A stretch of 64,000 nt of DNA from Salibacterium halotolerans (GCF_900115625.1 NZ_FOXD01000004.1:62001-126000), one strand, 5' to 3'; positions 49,472 through 59,198 are shown, numbered from the stretch's first letter. The notes: generated by a model from the letters alone, not told the origin. Program-made: numbers and translations.

Positions 49472-50653
49472 ATGTGGAGAAAAACCGGGGTTCTGATGGC
49501 TGCCTCGTTTCTTCTGCTGACCGGCTGTATTCCGGGTCTGCAGCCGGATCAGCAGGAAGAAGGGGTGGAGACCGAAGAGAACGAACAGACAACAGAGGAA
49601 GATACGGTGGAAGTCAGTCCGGAAGTCCCCAGTCTCGATAACTATTACCGTAGCGTGCTGCAGGACGGGCAGTATATCAGCGGAGCGGCGCGGACGTTCC
49701 ACCGCGATGTGATGTACAACCGGATGGATCTTGAACGAATGTCGGCCGGTATGCAGGAACTGGCTGCCCAAGAGTTCAGCCAGGAAGATTATTTTTTCCG
49801 TGCTGGTCAGCTTATTTCAAGCAGTGAACTGAACAGCTGGCTGATGAGACAGGCAGAAGACAATCAGGCGGGTCTCAACCCGCCGCTTGCGGATGCTGAC
49901 AACTTTGAAGCGCGCGAACGAAATAATCCCCGCCCGCTCTCGAATATCATTGAACATAACTACATGGTCGAAAACAATAACGGGAATCTCGAGCTCGGCG
50001 GCATGGTCATCGGTCTGTCGATGAACAGCATCTATTACTTCCGGCAGGAAAATGAAGACGGAACATACGGGCCATGGCTGGAGGAATCCATCAGCCGCCA
50101 GCAGAGTATGGAAGCAGCCCGGAACATGGCTTCTCAGATACTCGAAAGGTTACGCAGTGAAGACAGGCAGAACGGCGCCCTTCAGGATATCCCGATTATG
50201 TTTACCGTGTTCCGGGAAGCTCCCCGCGAGTCTAGTGTTCCCGGAAACTTTATCGCGACCGGCACCGCCGCTCCCGGTGAAAGTGTAGGAAACTGGCAGA
50301 ATTTAAATGAGGATTACGTGCTGTTTCCTTCTACCGAGGCAAACGAGAATCACCGCCAGGATTCCGAAGCGTTCAATCAGTTCAGAGATGAAGTAAACGC
50401 CTTTTTCGAGAATTTTGTCGGTGTTGTTGGAGAGGGGTACTACCAAAACGATGAATGGCGGGAGCTGACAGTCGATATTCCTATCACGTTTTACAATGAG
50501 ACAGAAGTTATTGCATTTACTCAGCACGTGACGGATAAAGTCGAGCAGCATTTTCCTAATCTGGATGTGGAAGTCCGGATCAATTCGTCGGAAGGGCAGG
50601 AAGCTCTCATTGTTAAAGATGTAGGGGAAGAATCATTCACCCATATGTATTAA
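49472..50653 (+). CDS. yerH: CamS family sex pheromone lipoprotein, 393 aa (YerH)
   Basis: A lipoprotein with signal MWRKTGVLMAASFLLLTGC and lipobox LLTGC, followed by an acidic linker (residues 20-50). The CamS domain is recognised by LDNYYRSVLQDGQYISGAAR, EHNYMVENNNGNLELGGMVIG and VPGNFIATGTAAPGESVG. Signal peptides of this family can yield pheromone peptides in enterococci; whether that holds here is not shown. It lies between ligA and gatC, as in B. subtilis. Confidence 0.92.
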   Translation: MWRKTGVLMAASFLLLTGCIPGLQPDQQEEGVETEENEQTTEEDTVEVSPEVPSLDNYYRSVLQDGQYISGAARTFHRDVMYNRMDLERMSAGMQELAAQEFSQEDYFFRAGQLISSSELNSWLMRQAEDNQAGLNPPLADADNFEARERNNPRPLSNIIEHNYMVENNNGNLELGGMVIGLSMNSIYYFRQENEDGTYGPWLEESISRQQSMEAARNMASQILERLRSEDRQNGALQDIPIMFTVFREAPRESSVPGNFIATGTAAPGESVGNWQNLNEDYVLFPSTEANENHRQDSEAFNQFRDEVNAFFENFVGVVGEGYYQNDEWRELTVDIPITFYNETEVIAFTQHVTDKVEQHFPNLDVEVRINSSEGQEALIVKDVGEESFTHMY

Positions 50654-50742
50654 GGGGGAAAACGGGCATGCGTTGCCCGTCGCTGCCTTATTTGGTATCA
50701 TCTAGGTATTGTGAAGATTTGTTTTAGCGGAGGTGACAGATC

Positions 50743-51033
50743 ATGGAACGGATTACTAAAGATCAGGTCAAGCATGTGGCGCATCTGGCCAGACTTTCCA
50801 TAACGGAAGAGGAAGTCGATACGTTTACCGAACAGCTTGATAACATTATTGAATTTGCCGAGCAGTTGAATGAATTGGATACAGAGGATGTAGAGCCGAC
50901 GACACACGTCCTTGATATTCATAATGTGCTGCGCAAAGACGAACAACGCCCGTCGCTCGACCGGGAAGACGCGTTGAAGAATGCGCCGGATCAGGAAGAC
51001 GGTCAGGTGAAAGTACCATCGGTGTTAGAGTAA
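50743..51033 (+). CDS. gatC: Aspartyl/glutamyl-tRNA amidotransferase subunit C, 96 aa
   Basis: GatC stabilises the GatA-GatB interface. The sequence [20 protein letters not shown], then [20 protein letters not shown] and [20 protein letters not shown], is diagnostic. GGAGGTGACAG precedes the ATG. First gene of the gatCAB operon, which converts Glu-tRNA(Gln) to Gln-tRNA(Gln). Confidence 0.97.
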   Translation: MERITKDQVKHVAHLARLSITEEEVDTFTEQLDNIIEFAEQLNELDTEDVEPTTHVLDIHNVLRKDEQRPSLDREDALKNAPDQEDGQVKVPSVLE

Positions 51034-51049
51034 AGGAGGGACAAACAGA

Positions 51050-52507
51050 ATGTCGATTCTCGAAGAAAGTTTTTCTGAGATACATAAAAAGCTCCACAAT
51101 AAAGAACTGAAAGTATCTGAGCTTGTTGATGCTTCGTTTTCCCGCATCAACGAAGTCGATGACAAAGTACAGGCGTTTCTTTCCCTGAATGAAGAAGCGG
51201 CGAGAAACCAGGCGGCGAAAATGGACGAAGCGCTCGGAACAGAAGATACACGCGGTCTGCTTTTCGGACTGCCGTCCGGCATCAAAGACAACATCGTTAC
51301 CAATGGACTCCGCACGACCGCGGCAAGTCAGCTGCTGGCGAACTTTGATCCGGTGCACAATGCCACCGTCATGGACGGGCTGGAAAAGGCGGAAGCTCTC
51401 ACCATCGGCAAGCTGAACATGGATGAATTCGCCATGGGGTCTTCCAATGAGAATTCCGGTTTCTACAGCACCCGCAACCCATGGAATACCGATTATGTGC
51501 CGGGTGGATCAAGCGGCGGCGCGGCGGCGTCCGTGGCGGCCGGAGAAGTAAGCTTTTCCCTTGGATCCGACACCGGCGGTTCCATCCGCCAGCCGGCATC
51601 CTACTGCGGCGTTGTCGGCTTGAAACCGACGTACGGAAGGGTATCGCGTTACGGACTTATTGCTTTCGCGTCCTCACTCGATCAAATCGGTCCGCTTACG
51701 AATACCGTGGAAGATAACGCGCTCGTTCTCGGGCAGATCGCCGGTCATGACCGCAGAGATTCCACGTCCGCCGATGTCGGCGTGTCGGATTACCTGTCAT
51801 CGCTCACCGGAGATGTGAAAGGCATGAAAATCGCCGTGCCGAAAGAATATCTCGGAGAAGGGGTTCACGAAGATGTACGAAATCGTGTCCTTGAGGCACT
51901 GCGGGTCCTCGAGCAGCAGGGAGCGGAATGGGAGGAAGTCTCCCTGCCGCATTCGCAGTACGCAGTGGCCGCCTATTACCTGCTTGCCTCCTCGGAAGCT
52001 TCGGCTAACCTCGCCCGCTTTGATGGTGTCCGTTACGGTGTGCGTGCAAGTGAAGCGGACAACCTTATCGACATGTACAAAGAAACACGAAGCCAAGGGT
52101 TCGGCGACGAAGTAAAACGTCGTATCATGCTCGGTACGTTTGCGCTCAGTTCCGGGTATTACGACGCGTACTACAAGAAAGCCCAAAAAGTCCGTACCTT
52201 GATCAAACAGGACTTTGATCAGATTCTGGAAAAATATGACGTCATCGTAGGACCGACGGCGCCGACAACGGCCTTTAAAATCGGCGAGAAAGTAAATGAT
52301 CCGCTCACGATGTACGCCAACGACATTCTGACGATTCCTGTCAATCTTGCCGGCGTACCGGCGATTTCTGTACCGTGCGGATTCTCGGAAGGACTGCCGG
52401 TCGGGCTGCAGATTATTTCGCGTCCGTTTGAAGAAAGCACTGTTTACCGCGCCGCCCATGCTTATGAGCAGGCTGCCGGACACCATAAAGCCAAGCCGGA
52501 ATTGTAG
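51050..52507 (+). CDS. gatA: Glutamyl-tRNA(Gln) amidotransferase subunit A, 485 aa
   Basis: The amidase-signature subunit that hydrolyses glutamine. The Ser-Ser-Lys triad is visible: Lys in [13 protein letters not shown] (near residue 79), the first Ser in [17 protein letters not shown] and the second in [19 protein letters not shown]. Other landmarks are [20 protein letters not shown] and [13 protein letters not shown] near the C-terminus. AAAGGAGGG precedes the ATG, 17 bases after gatC. Confidence 0.97.
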   Translation: MSILEESFSEIHKKLHNKELKVSELVDASFSRINEVDDKVQAFLSLNEEAARNQAAKMDEALGTEDTRGLLFGLPSGIKDNIVTNGLRTTAASQLLANFDPVHNATVMDGLEKAEALTIGKLNMDEFAMGSSNENSGFYSTRNPWNTDYVPGGSSGGAAASVAAGEVSFSLGSDTGGSIRQPASYCGVVGLKPTYGRVSRYGLIAFASSLDQIGPLTNTVEDNALVLGQIAGHDRRDSTSADVGVSDYLSSLTGDVKGMKIAVPKEYLGEGVHEDVRNRVLEALRVLEQQGAEWEEVSLPHSQYAVAAYYLLASSEASANLARFDGVRYGVRASEADNLIDMYKETRSQGFGDEVKRRIMLGTFALSSGYYDAYYKKAQKVRTLIKQDFDQILEKYDVIVGPTAPTTAFKIGEKVNDPLTMYANDILTIPVNLAGVPAISVPCGFSEGLPVGLQIISRPFEESTVYRAAHAYEQAAGHHKAKPEL

Positions 52508-52521
52508 GGGGGGAACCTGTG

Positions 52522-53952
52522 ATGAAATTTGATACCGTCATCGGCCTGGAAGTCCATGCCGAACTGAAAACCGATACGAAAATTTTCTGTAACTGTTCGA
52601 CGGAATTCGGGGCACCGGCAAACACGCATACGTGCCCGGTCTGTCTCGGCCATCCCGGTGTGCTCCCGGTTTTGAACCAGCGCGCTGTGGAATACGCCAT
52701 GAAAGCCTCACTTGCTTTGAACTGTGAAATTGCAGGGGAAACCAAGTTCGACCGCAAGAACTACTTTTATCCCGACAGCCCGAAAGCATACCAGATTTCA
52801 CAGTTCGACAAGCCGATCGGTGAGAACGGATCGCTTGAAATTGAAGTGGACGGCTATAAAAAGAACATCGGCATTACCCGTATCCATATGGAAGAAGATG
52901 CCGGTAAGCTGACCCACGATGAATACGACGACCATAGTCTTGTCGATTTCAACCGTGTCGGTACCCCGTTGATTGAGATCGTTTCTGAACCGGATATTGA
53001 AACACCGGAAGAAGCGTATGCCTATCTTGAAAAGTTGAAGGCTGTTCTTCAGTATACGGAAGTTTCTGACTGCAAGATGGAAGAAGGGTCTCTCCGCTGT
53101 GACGCGAACATTTCGCTGAAACCGGCGGGGCAGGAAGAATTCGGGACCAAAACGGAACTGAAAAACCTGAACTCCTTCACAAACGTTCACAAAGGTCTGG
53201 CTTACGAAGAGAAGCGCCAGGAACAGGAGCTTCTCTCCGGCGGCGACATTCTTCAGGAAACCCGCCGCTGGGATGACGCGAAAAAAGAAACGACTTTGAT
53301 GCGCGTGAAAGAAGGATCGGACGATTACCGTTACTTCCCGGAACCCGACCTTGTGTCGCTGCACATCAATGAAGACTGGAAAAACGATATCAAAGCCACT
53401 ATTCCGGAACTTCCGGACGCCCGCCGGGAGCGCTATATGGAAGAGTTCGACCTGCCGGCCTACGATGCCGGCGTCCTCACGCAGTCGAAGAACATGGCGG
53501 ACTTCTTCCAGGAAACAATCAACGAAGGAGCCGACGCCAAGCAGTCTGCCAATTGGCTGATGGGGGACGTCAACGGATATTTGAATTCCAATGACATGGA
53601 GCTTGCCGATACAGAGCTTACGCCGTCCTCACTTGCCAAACTGGTGACTCTGATAGATAAAGGCACCATTTCCAGTAAGATCGCCAAAACCGTCTTTACC
53701 GATCTCATGGAACAAGGCGGCGATCCCGAACAGATTGTACAGGACAAAGGGCTTGTGCAGATTTCGGACGAAGGCGAACTCAAACAGATTGTGGACAAGG
53801 TTCTTGAGAACAATCCACAGTCCATTGAAGACTATAAGAACGGGAAGGACAAAGCTATCGGTTTCCTCGTCGGCCAGGTGATGAAAGAAACGAAAGGCAA
53901 AGCCAACCCGCAGATGGTGAACCAATTAATTGTGGACGGCATGAATGCCTGA
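52522..53952 (+). CDS. gatB: Aspartyl/glutamyl-tRNA(Asn/Gln) amidotransferase subunit B, 476 aa
   Basis: GatB binds tRNA and carries the kinase/transamidase site. Landmarks are [20 protein letters not shown], a zinc-type cysteine set (CNCSTEFG and CPVCLGHPG), [34 protein letters not shown] and [16 protein letters not shown]. The C-terminal YqeY-like tail has [18 protein letters not shown] chose ATG 52522 after GGGGGGA rather than GTG 52519. It follows gatA by 14 bases; repeat element 2 starts 11 bases after its stop. Confidence 0.97.
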   Translation: MKFDTVIGLEVHAELKTDTKIFCNCSTEFGAPANTHTCPVCLGHPGVLPVLNQRAVEYAMKASLALNCEIAGETKFDRKNYFYPDSPKAYQISQFDKPIGENGSLEIEVDGYKKNIGITRIHMEEDAGKLTHDEYDDHSLVDFNRVGTPLIEIVSEPDIETPEEAYAYLEKLKAVLQYTEVSDCKMEEGSLRCDANISLKPAGQEEFGTKTELKNLNSFTNVHKGLAYEEKRQEQELLSGGDILQETRRWDDAKKETTLMRVKEGSDDYRYFPEPDLVSLHINEDWKNDIKATIPELPDARRERYMEEFDLPAYDAGVLTQSKNMADFFQETINEGADAKQSANWLMGDVNGYLNSNDMELADTELTPSSLAKLVTLIDKGTISSKIAKTVFTDLMEQGGDPEQIVQDKGLVQISDEGELKQIVDKVLENNPQSIEDYKNGKDKAIGFLVGQVMKETKGKANPQMVNQLIVDGMNA

Positions 53953-53963
53953 TACAAAAAAAG

Positions 53964-54418
53964 AGTCTGGGACAAAATTCTAAAGTGACTGAAAAATTCC
54001 GAACGATTCTTCAGAGAATCGTTCGGAATTTTTGTTCTGCATTCTACACCGCTTCGTCAAAACACTTCGCTTTTACTCCAGAGCACAAGGGCGGCATCGA
54101 TTCGCTGGGGCTCATCGTGTCTTCTTTGCACTCCGGAGTACAAGGGCGACATCGATTCGCTGGGGCTCATCGTGTCTTCTTTGCCGTGGGCACGGCTCGA
54201 AGGGAGGAAGATCGGCTAAAACCGGCACATCCTGTGTCAACGCCGACCTGACCCGCATCCTGCGGGCCCTCGGAAGAAAAACCCTTCCTGCGGGGTACCC
54301 GCGACTCGTGCTTTCCCACTGGAGTCTGCGTGTTTTGACTACGCTATATTTGAGGCTTTTGATTATAGAATTGGAACATTCGGTTTTTCATCATGATGAT
54401 TATCTTTTGTCCCAGTCT
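53964..54418. repeat. Long intergenic repeat element 2, bounded by inverted TGGGACAAAA ends
   Basis: The left end AGTCTGGGACAAAA (53964-53977) is inverted at the right as TTTTGTCCCAGTCT (54405-54418); these 14 bases are perfect complements. The segment 54075-54184 is two 55-bp direct copies of the core shared with element 1 (CACAAGGGCGGCATCGATTC and on). The right part (54242-54312) matches element 1 at 24034-24082. No protein-coding gene is convincing here. Confidence 0.82.
53992..54033. terminator. 19-bp hairpin at the left end of element 2, after gatB
   Basis: AAAAATTCCGAACGATTCT pairs perfectly with AGAATCGTTCGGAATTTTT around TCAG. It is the counterpart of the element 1 hairpin but differs by paired changes and probably terminates the gatCAB transcript. 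Confidence 0.87.
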
Positions 54419-54469
54419 CTTTTTGCATACCGGATGAAAAGGTATAATATAACCTTAAGTGTGCAGTTT

Positions 54470-55180
54470 CTAGGTTTGTACCGGCTCTGATATAACAGTG
54501 TACGTGTCGTTTTCATAAATGAGGGCGTTGAGCTGCATGTTAAAGCCGGCCCCTCCGTCGATACCGATTTTGTCGGATTGAAACCAGGGCTGCGCGTTTT
54601 CGTGCAGCGTAGGGGTCGGGGTATGTCCGAAGATGACGGTTTTTCCGGCGTTGTGTGTTTTCTCAAGAAAAGGAGACCGGATCCAGACGAAAGTACGCGG
54701 CTCTGATTCTTTCCAGTCTTCGGCAAATGGATCGATGCCGGCATGAACAAGAATATGTTCCGGTGTCTCTGCGTACCGCTGCAGGTTATCCATGAAATCG
54801 AGATGCTCCGGAAAATCCCGGCGGATGGCGTGCACGATTTCATCAAACGGACTTCCCGCCAGTTCTTCCCCGACGTAACTCCGCAGCGTGTTCCCGCCGC
54901 CGTTTTCCATCCATAAAGAAAAGCCGTCCGCGTCTTCGTCCTGAAAAGCCTGCAGCATCATATCTTCATGATTGCCCATTAAACAGGTGACATCAGCACC
55001 TTCCTGATTCTTCAGATCGAGAATATAGCGGATGACATCAAAAGACTGCGGCCCGCGGTCTATAAAATCTCCAAGCAGAAAAAGCCGGTCCTGTTCCGGC
55101 TGGTAATCGATACGGTGTAACAGCGATACAAAGGCTTCAAACTGTCCGTGAATATCAGAAATAAAAATATCCCGTGTCAA
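54470..55180 (-). CDS. PPP-type metallophosphatase (PrpE/ApaH-like), 236 aa
   Basis: A calcineurin-like phosphatase of the PPP family. Metal-binding motifs in order: ISDIHGQFEAF, LLGDFIDRGPQS, LMGNHEDMML, then ILVHAGIDP and VIFGHTPTP with the later His ligands. These fit bacterial serine/threonine protein phosphatases and diadenosine tetraphosphatases. I placed the start at TTG 55180, six to eight bases after GAGGGAGGA; the upstream ATG at 55210 has no site. It is convergent with element 2 and divergent from dagK. The substrate is not decided by sequence. Confidence 0.87.
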   Translation of the reverse strand: MTRDIFISDIHGQFEAFVSLLHRIDYQPEQDRLFLLGDFIDRGPQSFDVIRYILDLKNQEGADVTCLMGNHEDMMLQAFQDEDADGFSLWMENGGGNTLRSYVGEELAGSPFDEIVHAIRRDFPEHLDFMDNLQRYAETPEHILVHAGIDPFAEDWKESEPRTFVWIRSPFLEKTHNAGKTVIFGHTPTPTLHENAQPWFQSDKIGIDGGAGFNMQLNALIYENDTYTVISEPVQT

Positions 55181-55358
55181 TGAAAGTCCTCCCTCACAAA
55201 CGTCTTTCATGTATGATTCCCATTTTTTCCACGTCAGAAACGAAGAGTTGGCTGCTGCTGGATGAAAAAACCAATCCGGTTGATTTTCTCGTCAGAATCG
55301 CTTCTTTCCTGTAAGATAGAGGAAAGAAGGATATTTAACTAACCATAGGAGAAACGCC

Positions 55359-56261
55359 ATGAAGCAAGCACGAGTGATTTATAACCCTACCGCCGGAAAA
55401 GAACAGATGAAAAAGCAGCTGCCCTATATTCTCGACCGTTTGGAGCAGGCGGGATATGAAGCGTCCGCCCACCAGACAAAACACGAAAGTGATGCCCGGA
55501 TGGAGGCAGCACGGGCGGCACAGCGGAAGTTTGATGTTGTCGTGGCTGCCGGAGGAGACGGCACGATTTTTGAAGTGGTGAACGGCCTGGCTGAGCAGCA
55601 GAATCGTCCGAAACTCGGTATTATTCCGGCCGGCACAACGAACGATCTTGCCCGGGCTCTTGGTATTTGGCGCAATGACATAGCAGGGGTGTGTGATATC
55701 ATAAGCGCCGGCCACAGCGAACCGATAGATATCGGACGGGTCAATGAACAGTATTTCATTAATATAGCAGCCGGCGGCAAACTGACAGAGCTGACCTATG
55801 ACACCCCCAGTAAACTGAAAACGATGCTCGGCCACTTTGCCTATTATGTAAAAGGCTTTGAAAAACTGCGCTTTCTGAAGCCGAAACCGGCCCGTATTGA
55901 ATACGACGGCAAATGGTTTGAAGGGGAAATCATGTTATTTTTGATTGCCAATACGAACTCCGTCGGCGGTTTTGAAAAACTGGTGCCGGATGCCAGTTAC
56001 AACGACGGCATGTTTGACATGATAATCATTACAAAAACGACCATTCCGGAATTGATCCGGATCGGCACACAGGCGTTGAACGGGGAACACCTGCAGCATG
56101 AAAAATTGATGTATGTACAGGCCAACCGGGTAAAAATCCATGTGGAAGGGGATATGGAACTGAATCTGGACGGCGAATACGGCGGACAGCTTCCCGGAGA
56201 GTTCGTCAACCTCCACCAGCATCTTCACCTCTTCGTGCCCGGCAATGACACAGAGGACTAA
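55359..56261 (+). CDS. dagK: Diacylglycerol kinase, 300 aa (soluble DgkB type)
   Basis: A soluble lipid kinase that phosphorylates diacylglycerol and recycles it to phosphatidic acid during lipoteichoic acid synthesis. The DAGK catalytic domain shows YNPTAGKEQMKKQLPYIL, the ATP loop VVAAGGDGTIFEVVNGLAEQ and GIIPAGTTNDLARALGI. The C-terminal sandwich has LIANTNSVGGFEKLVPDA and DGMFDMIII. AGGAGAAACGCC precedes the ATG. In B. subtilis this gene (yerQ) follows gatCAB and precedes the rlmCD gene; here accessory genes intervene. Confidence 0.94.
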   Translation: MKQARVIYNPTAGKEQMKKQLPYILDRLEQAGYEASAHQTKHESDARMEAARAAQRKFDVVVAAGGDGTIFEVVNGLAEQQNRPKLGIIPAGTTNDLARALGIWRNDIAGVCDIISAGHSEPIDIGRVNEQYFINIAAGGKLTELTYDTPSKLKTMLGHFAYYVKGFEKLRFLKPKPARIEYDGKWFEGEIMLFLIANTNSVGGFEKLVPDASYNDGMFDMIIITKTTIPELIRIGTQALNGEHLQHEKLMYVQANRVKIHVEGDMELNLDGEYGGQLPGEFVNLHQHLHLFVPGNDTED

Positions 56262-56263
56262 GA

Positions 56264-56292
56264 AAAGCACCGCATCCAGATGCGGTGCTTTC
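56264..56292. terminator. Intrinsic terminator between dagK and the convergent acidic-protein gene
   Basis: AAGCACCGCA pairs with TGCGGTGCTT around TCCAGA. The A run on the left and TTTCC on the right allow function in both directions, stronger for the minus strand. Confidence 0.75.
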
Positions 56293-56311
56293 CTACGTTA
56301 CAGCTGTTCGT

Positions 56312-56848
56312 TTATTCTGTTATCTGATACGTTCCGGTGCGGCTGTCAAACGAGCTTTCCCAATCGAAGCTGTCTTCGGTCTGTTCGTATGTATCCTGGA
56401 ATTCTCGGCCGAATTCGTTCCATTTTTCGTTAAAAGAAGCGTCTCCTTCGGTTTCCTCTGAGGTATCAGCATTGGAATCCTCCGACTCTGAACTCTGTAT
56501 ACCTATGGATGGGAAATCGCTCCATGCGCTGCTTTCTGCGTTTCCGGATTCCGTTGAAGTGGAATTGGAGCCGAACATACTATCCTGCCCGAATTGATTC
56601 CACTTTTTATCAAAATCCTGCAGCTTTTCTTTTTCAGTCCGCGTGTCCTTCCCGGCTTCTTCAGCTGCCTGCTTCGCTTCATTCCAGCGCTCTTCCCACT
56701 GCTTGTTTTCGTCCCCGGAAGATGTTTCCTCCGATGATTCTTCCTGCTCGTTTGGGTGGTTCTGAAAGAACAAGTCATTCGGGAGGGAAAAATCGGAAAG
56801 CGGCGAAATCAGTCCGGCACCGAGAATCAATCCTGCTGCCATTTTCAA
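56312..56848 (-). CDS. Acidic protein with repeated WN motifs, 178 aa, N-terminal membrane segment
   Basis: I do not recognise the family. After a short hydrophobic N-terminus (MAAGLILGAGLISPLSDF) the chain is highly acidic and rich in Ser, Glu, Asp, Gln and Trp. Three related motifs recur: WEERWNEAKQAA, FDKKWNQFGQDS and FNEKWNEFGREF, spaced by low-complexity acidic stretches. It looks exported or membrane-tethered. I chose TTG 56848 with AGGAGGAG eight bases upstream; ATG 56842 is the alternative. The open frame extends to 57115 but that part overlaps the small peptide gene on the same strand. It lies just downstream of the 28-residue membrane peptide. Confidence 0.65.
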   Translation of the reverse strand: MKMAAGLILGAGLISPLSDFSLPNDLFFQNHPNEQEESSEETSSGDENKQWEERWNEAKQAAEEAGKDTRTEKEKLQDFDKKWNQFGQDSMFGSNSTSTESGNAESSAWSDFPSIGIQSSESEDSNADTSEETEGDASFNEKWNEFGREFQDTYEQTEDSFDWESSFDSRTGTYQITE

Positions 56849-56891
56849 CGGTTCATCTCCTCCTGCCTCGTCAATGTTGGCATGACGGCGA

Positions 56892-56978
56892 TTAATACCC
56901 GCGGCGGATATTGAAAAAAGACCAGATTCCTGTAGCGACCGATACAATAATGGTGAAAATAATAAACCAGTGCGGCAT
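56892..56978 (-). CDS. Small membrane peptide, 28 aa
   Basis: On the minus strand an ATG with AAAGGAGA nine bases upstream encodes a 28-residue peptide starting MPHWFIIFTIIVSVATGIW and ending FFNIRRGY. One hydrophobic helix spans residues 4-22 and the tail is positively charged, so it should insert with the C-terminus in the cytoplasm. It is too short for normal gene callers. It sits 43 bases upstream of the acidic WN-motif gene and may share its transcript. Function unknown; chance is possible, but the ribosome-binding site and composition argue for a real gene. Confidence 0.5.
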   Translation of the reverse strand: MPHWFIIFTIIVSVATGIWSFFNIRRGY

Positions 56979-57078
56979 GTCAGACCGTCTCCTTTCGAAA
57001 AAATAACAGAATTCTCCTTACTATAAAGAATAGTAGGACAGTGGTAAAAAATCAACACGAACGTGTACTTAGTATCAG

Positions 57079-57113
57079 AAAAAAAGCAGCGGGGTATACC
57101 ACCCCGGCTGCTC
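57079..57113 (-). terminator. Intrinsic terminator of the aldehyde dehydrogenase/DUF779 operon
   Basis: On the minus strand AGCAGCCGGGGT pairs with ACCCCGCTGCT around a short loop and is followed by seven T. It begins at the DUF779 stop codon. Confidence 0.88.
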
Positions 57114-57486
57114 ATCTCGCGGTTTCTTCCTTTTTCATGGCTTCGCGTTCATCTTGCGAGTACATGCGCGAACGGGTGAGGAACCGTCTGCCTTCGGGTC
57201 CGTCGAGGGAGAACATGCCGCCACGTCCATCAACGACGTCAATGATGAGCTGCGTGTGTTTCCAGTACTCATATTGATCCTGGGACATGTAAAACGGCAT
57301 GCCGCCGATATCGCCGAGGTAGACGTCACTGTCCCCGATACGGAATTCCCCGCGTGCAAAGCACATCGGTGAACTGCCGTCACAGCACCCGCCGGACTGG
57401 TGGAACATGAGGGGGCCGTGTTTTTCTTCCAATGTTTTGATGAACGCAAGGGCTTCCTCTGTCGCGGTCACTCTATCGACTGTCAT
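57112..57486 (-). CDS. DUF779 domain protein, 124 aa
   Basis: A small Cys-rich protein of the DUF779 family, marked by LMFHQSGGCCDGSSPMCFARG and MPFYMSQDQYEYWKHTQLIIDVVDGRGGMF (the latter spanning residues about 65-94). The paired Cys suggest a metal or redox site. I chose ATG 57486, nine bases after AAAGGA; ATG 57492 is too close. It lies directly downstream of an aldehyde dehydrogenase gene, the usual partner of DUF779 genes, so a role in aldehyde oxidation is likely but not proven. Confidence 0.88.
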   Translation of the reverse strand: MTVDRVTATEEALAFIKTLEEKHGPLMFHQSGGCCDGSSPMCFARGEFRIGDSDVYLGDIGGMPFYMSQDQYEYWKHTQLIIDVVDGRGGMFSLDGPEGRRFLTRSRMYSQDEREAMKKEETAR

Positions 57487-57513
57487 CTGCATTCATCCTT
57501 TCTGCATCAGGGT

Positions 57514-59034
57514 TTAGAAAAATCCGAGACCGGTGTCTCCGTAATTGACGAGCAGGTTTTTCGTCTGCTGGTAATGGCCGAGCATCATCTTGTGGTTCTC
57601 ACGACCGATGCCGGATTTTTTATAGCCGCCAAAGGCCGCATGCGCCGGATAATCGTGGTAGCAGTTCGTCCAGACCCGACCGGCCTGAATTTCGCGTCCG
57701 AAACGGTAGGCGGTGTTCATGTCGCGCGTCCAGACGCCGGCGCCGAGGCCGTACAGTGTGTCATTGGCGATTTCAAGCGCTTCTTCGTTCGTTTTAAATG
57801 TGGTCACCGCGAGCACCGGACCAAAAATTTCTTCCTGGAAAATCCGCATCTTGTTATTGCCTTTAAAGATGGTCGGCTGCACATAATAGCCGCCCGCCAT
57901 GTCGCCTTCGAGTTCATTCACTTCACCGCCGGTAAGTAGTTCGGCACCTTCCTGTTTACCGATATCAAGGTAGGAGACGATTTTGTCCATCTGCTCCTTG
58001 GACGCCTGCGCGCCCATCATCGTTTCGGTGTCGAGCGGATGACCGGCTTGAATGGCTTCGACCCGCTTCAGCGCCCGTTCCATAAATTCATCGTAAATGG
58101 ATTCGTGAATGAGCGCGCGGGACGGGCAGGTGCAGACTTCCCCCTGGTTGAGGGCAAACATGACGAAACCTTCCACCGCTTTATCGAGAAATTTATCGTC
58201 TTCCTTCATCACATCGGAGAAGAAAATGTTCGGCGACTTGCCGCCGAGCTCGAGCGTGACCGGAATAATATTTTCCGAGGCATACTGCATGATCAGCCGT
58301 CCGGTCGTAGTTTCGCCGGTGAAGGCAATTTTGGCGATGCGGCTGTTGGAGGCAAGCGGTTTGCCGGCCTCTGCGCCGAATCCGTTCACTACATTCAGAA
58401 CGCCCGGCGGCAGCAGGTCTTTGATCAGATCGAGCAGTACGTGGAAGGAGGCGGGTGTCTGTTCCGCCGGTTTCAACACGACGCAGTTCCCCACCGCAAG
58501 AGCAGGGGCCACTTTCCAGGTTCCCATTAGAATCGGGAAGTTCCACGGGATGATCTGACCGACAACCCCGAGTGGTTCGTGAAAGTGATATGCCACCGTG
58601 TCATCATCAATCTGGCTGATGGATCCTTCCTGCGCCCGGATTACGCCGCCGAAGTAGCGGAAATGATCGACCGCAAGCGGAATATCGGCATTCAGGCACT
58701 CCCGCACCGCCTTGCCGTTGTCCCACGTTTCGGCCACCGCCAGCATTTCAGCGTTCTCCTCGATACGATCCGCAATCTTATTTAAAATATTCCCCCGTTC
58801 CGAAAGCGACGTGCGGGCCCACGCGTCTTTCGCCTGTTCGCCGGCATCCACTGCTGCTTCCACGTCATCGGCGGTGCCGCGGGCAACCTGGCAGAACACT
58901 TCGCCGGTTACAGGGGAGATATTGTCAAAATATTCTCCTTGTGCCGGAGCTTTGTACTCCCCGCCTATAAAATGGTCGTAACGATCACTGAACTGTACGA
59001 GACTGCCGGGTGTATTCGGTGCATCATAACGCAT
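57514..59034 (-). CDS. Aldehyde dehydrogenase family protein, 506 aa
   Basis: An NAD(P)-dependent aldehyde dehydrogenase. NAD fold: [20 protein letters not shown] and [11 protein letters not shown]. The catalytic Glu is in [14 protein letters not shown] (near residue 260) and the catalytic Cys in [13 protein letters not shown] (near residue 300). The [17 protein letters not shown] and [16 protein letters not shown] regions are typical of the acetaldehyde dehydrogenase AcoD/AldB subgroup. AAAGGAGAC precedes the ATG. It is followed by DUF779 after 27 bases. The substrate is probably acetaldehyde or a similar short aldehyde, by family. Confidence 0.93.
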   Translation of the reverse strand: MRYDAPNTPGSLVQFSDRYDHFIGGEYKAPAQGEYFDNISPVTGEVFCQVARGTADDVEAAVDAGEQAKDAWARTSLSERGNILNKIADRIEENAEMLAVAETWDNGKAVRECLNADIPLAVDHFRYFGGVIRAQEGSISQIDDDTVAYHFHEPLGVVGQIIPWNFPILMGTWKVAPALAVGNCVVLKPAEQTPASFHVLLDLIKDLLPPGVLNVVNGFGAEAGKPLASNSRIAKIAFTGETTTGRLIMQYASENIIPVTLELGGKSPNIFFSDVMKEDDKFLDKAVEGFVMFALNQGEVCTCPSRALIHESIYDEFMERALKRVEAIQAGHPLDTETMMGAQASKEQMDKIVSYLDIGKQEGAELLTGGEVNELEGDMAGGYYVQPTIFKGNNKMRIFQEEIFGPVLAVTTFKTNEEALEIANDTLYGLGAGVWTRDMNTAYRFGREIQAGRVWTNCYHDYPAHAAFGGYKKSGIGRENHKMMLGHYQQTKNLLVNYGDTGLGFF

Positions 59035-59198
59035 AATGAAATGTCTCCTTTCAAAATAGAGTGGAAAAGTCTGTCCATTACCTATGCTTTACAGTTCGTC
59101 ACAAGCGGGGAGCTCTCACTCCTTTCTTTCATGTAATCGTTCTCAATTTTATTTTACTATGAACGAAAGAAGAATGAAATAAGTCTTTGGAAATAAAA

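Noticed and set aside
53985-54490. Overlapping plus-strand ORFs of 88 and 152 aa in element 2
   Set aside because: They lie in the hairpin and the 55-bp duplication and show no protein family features.
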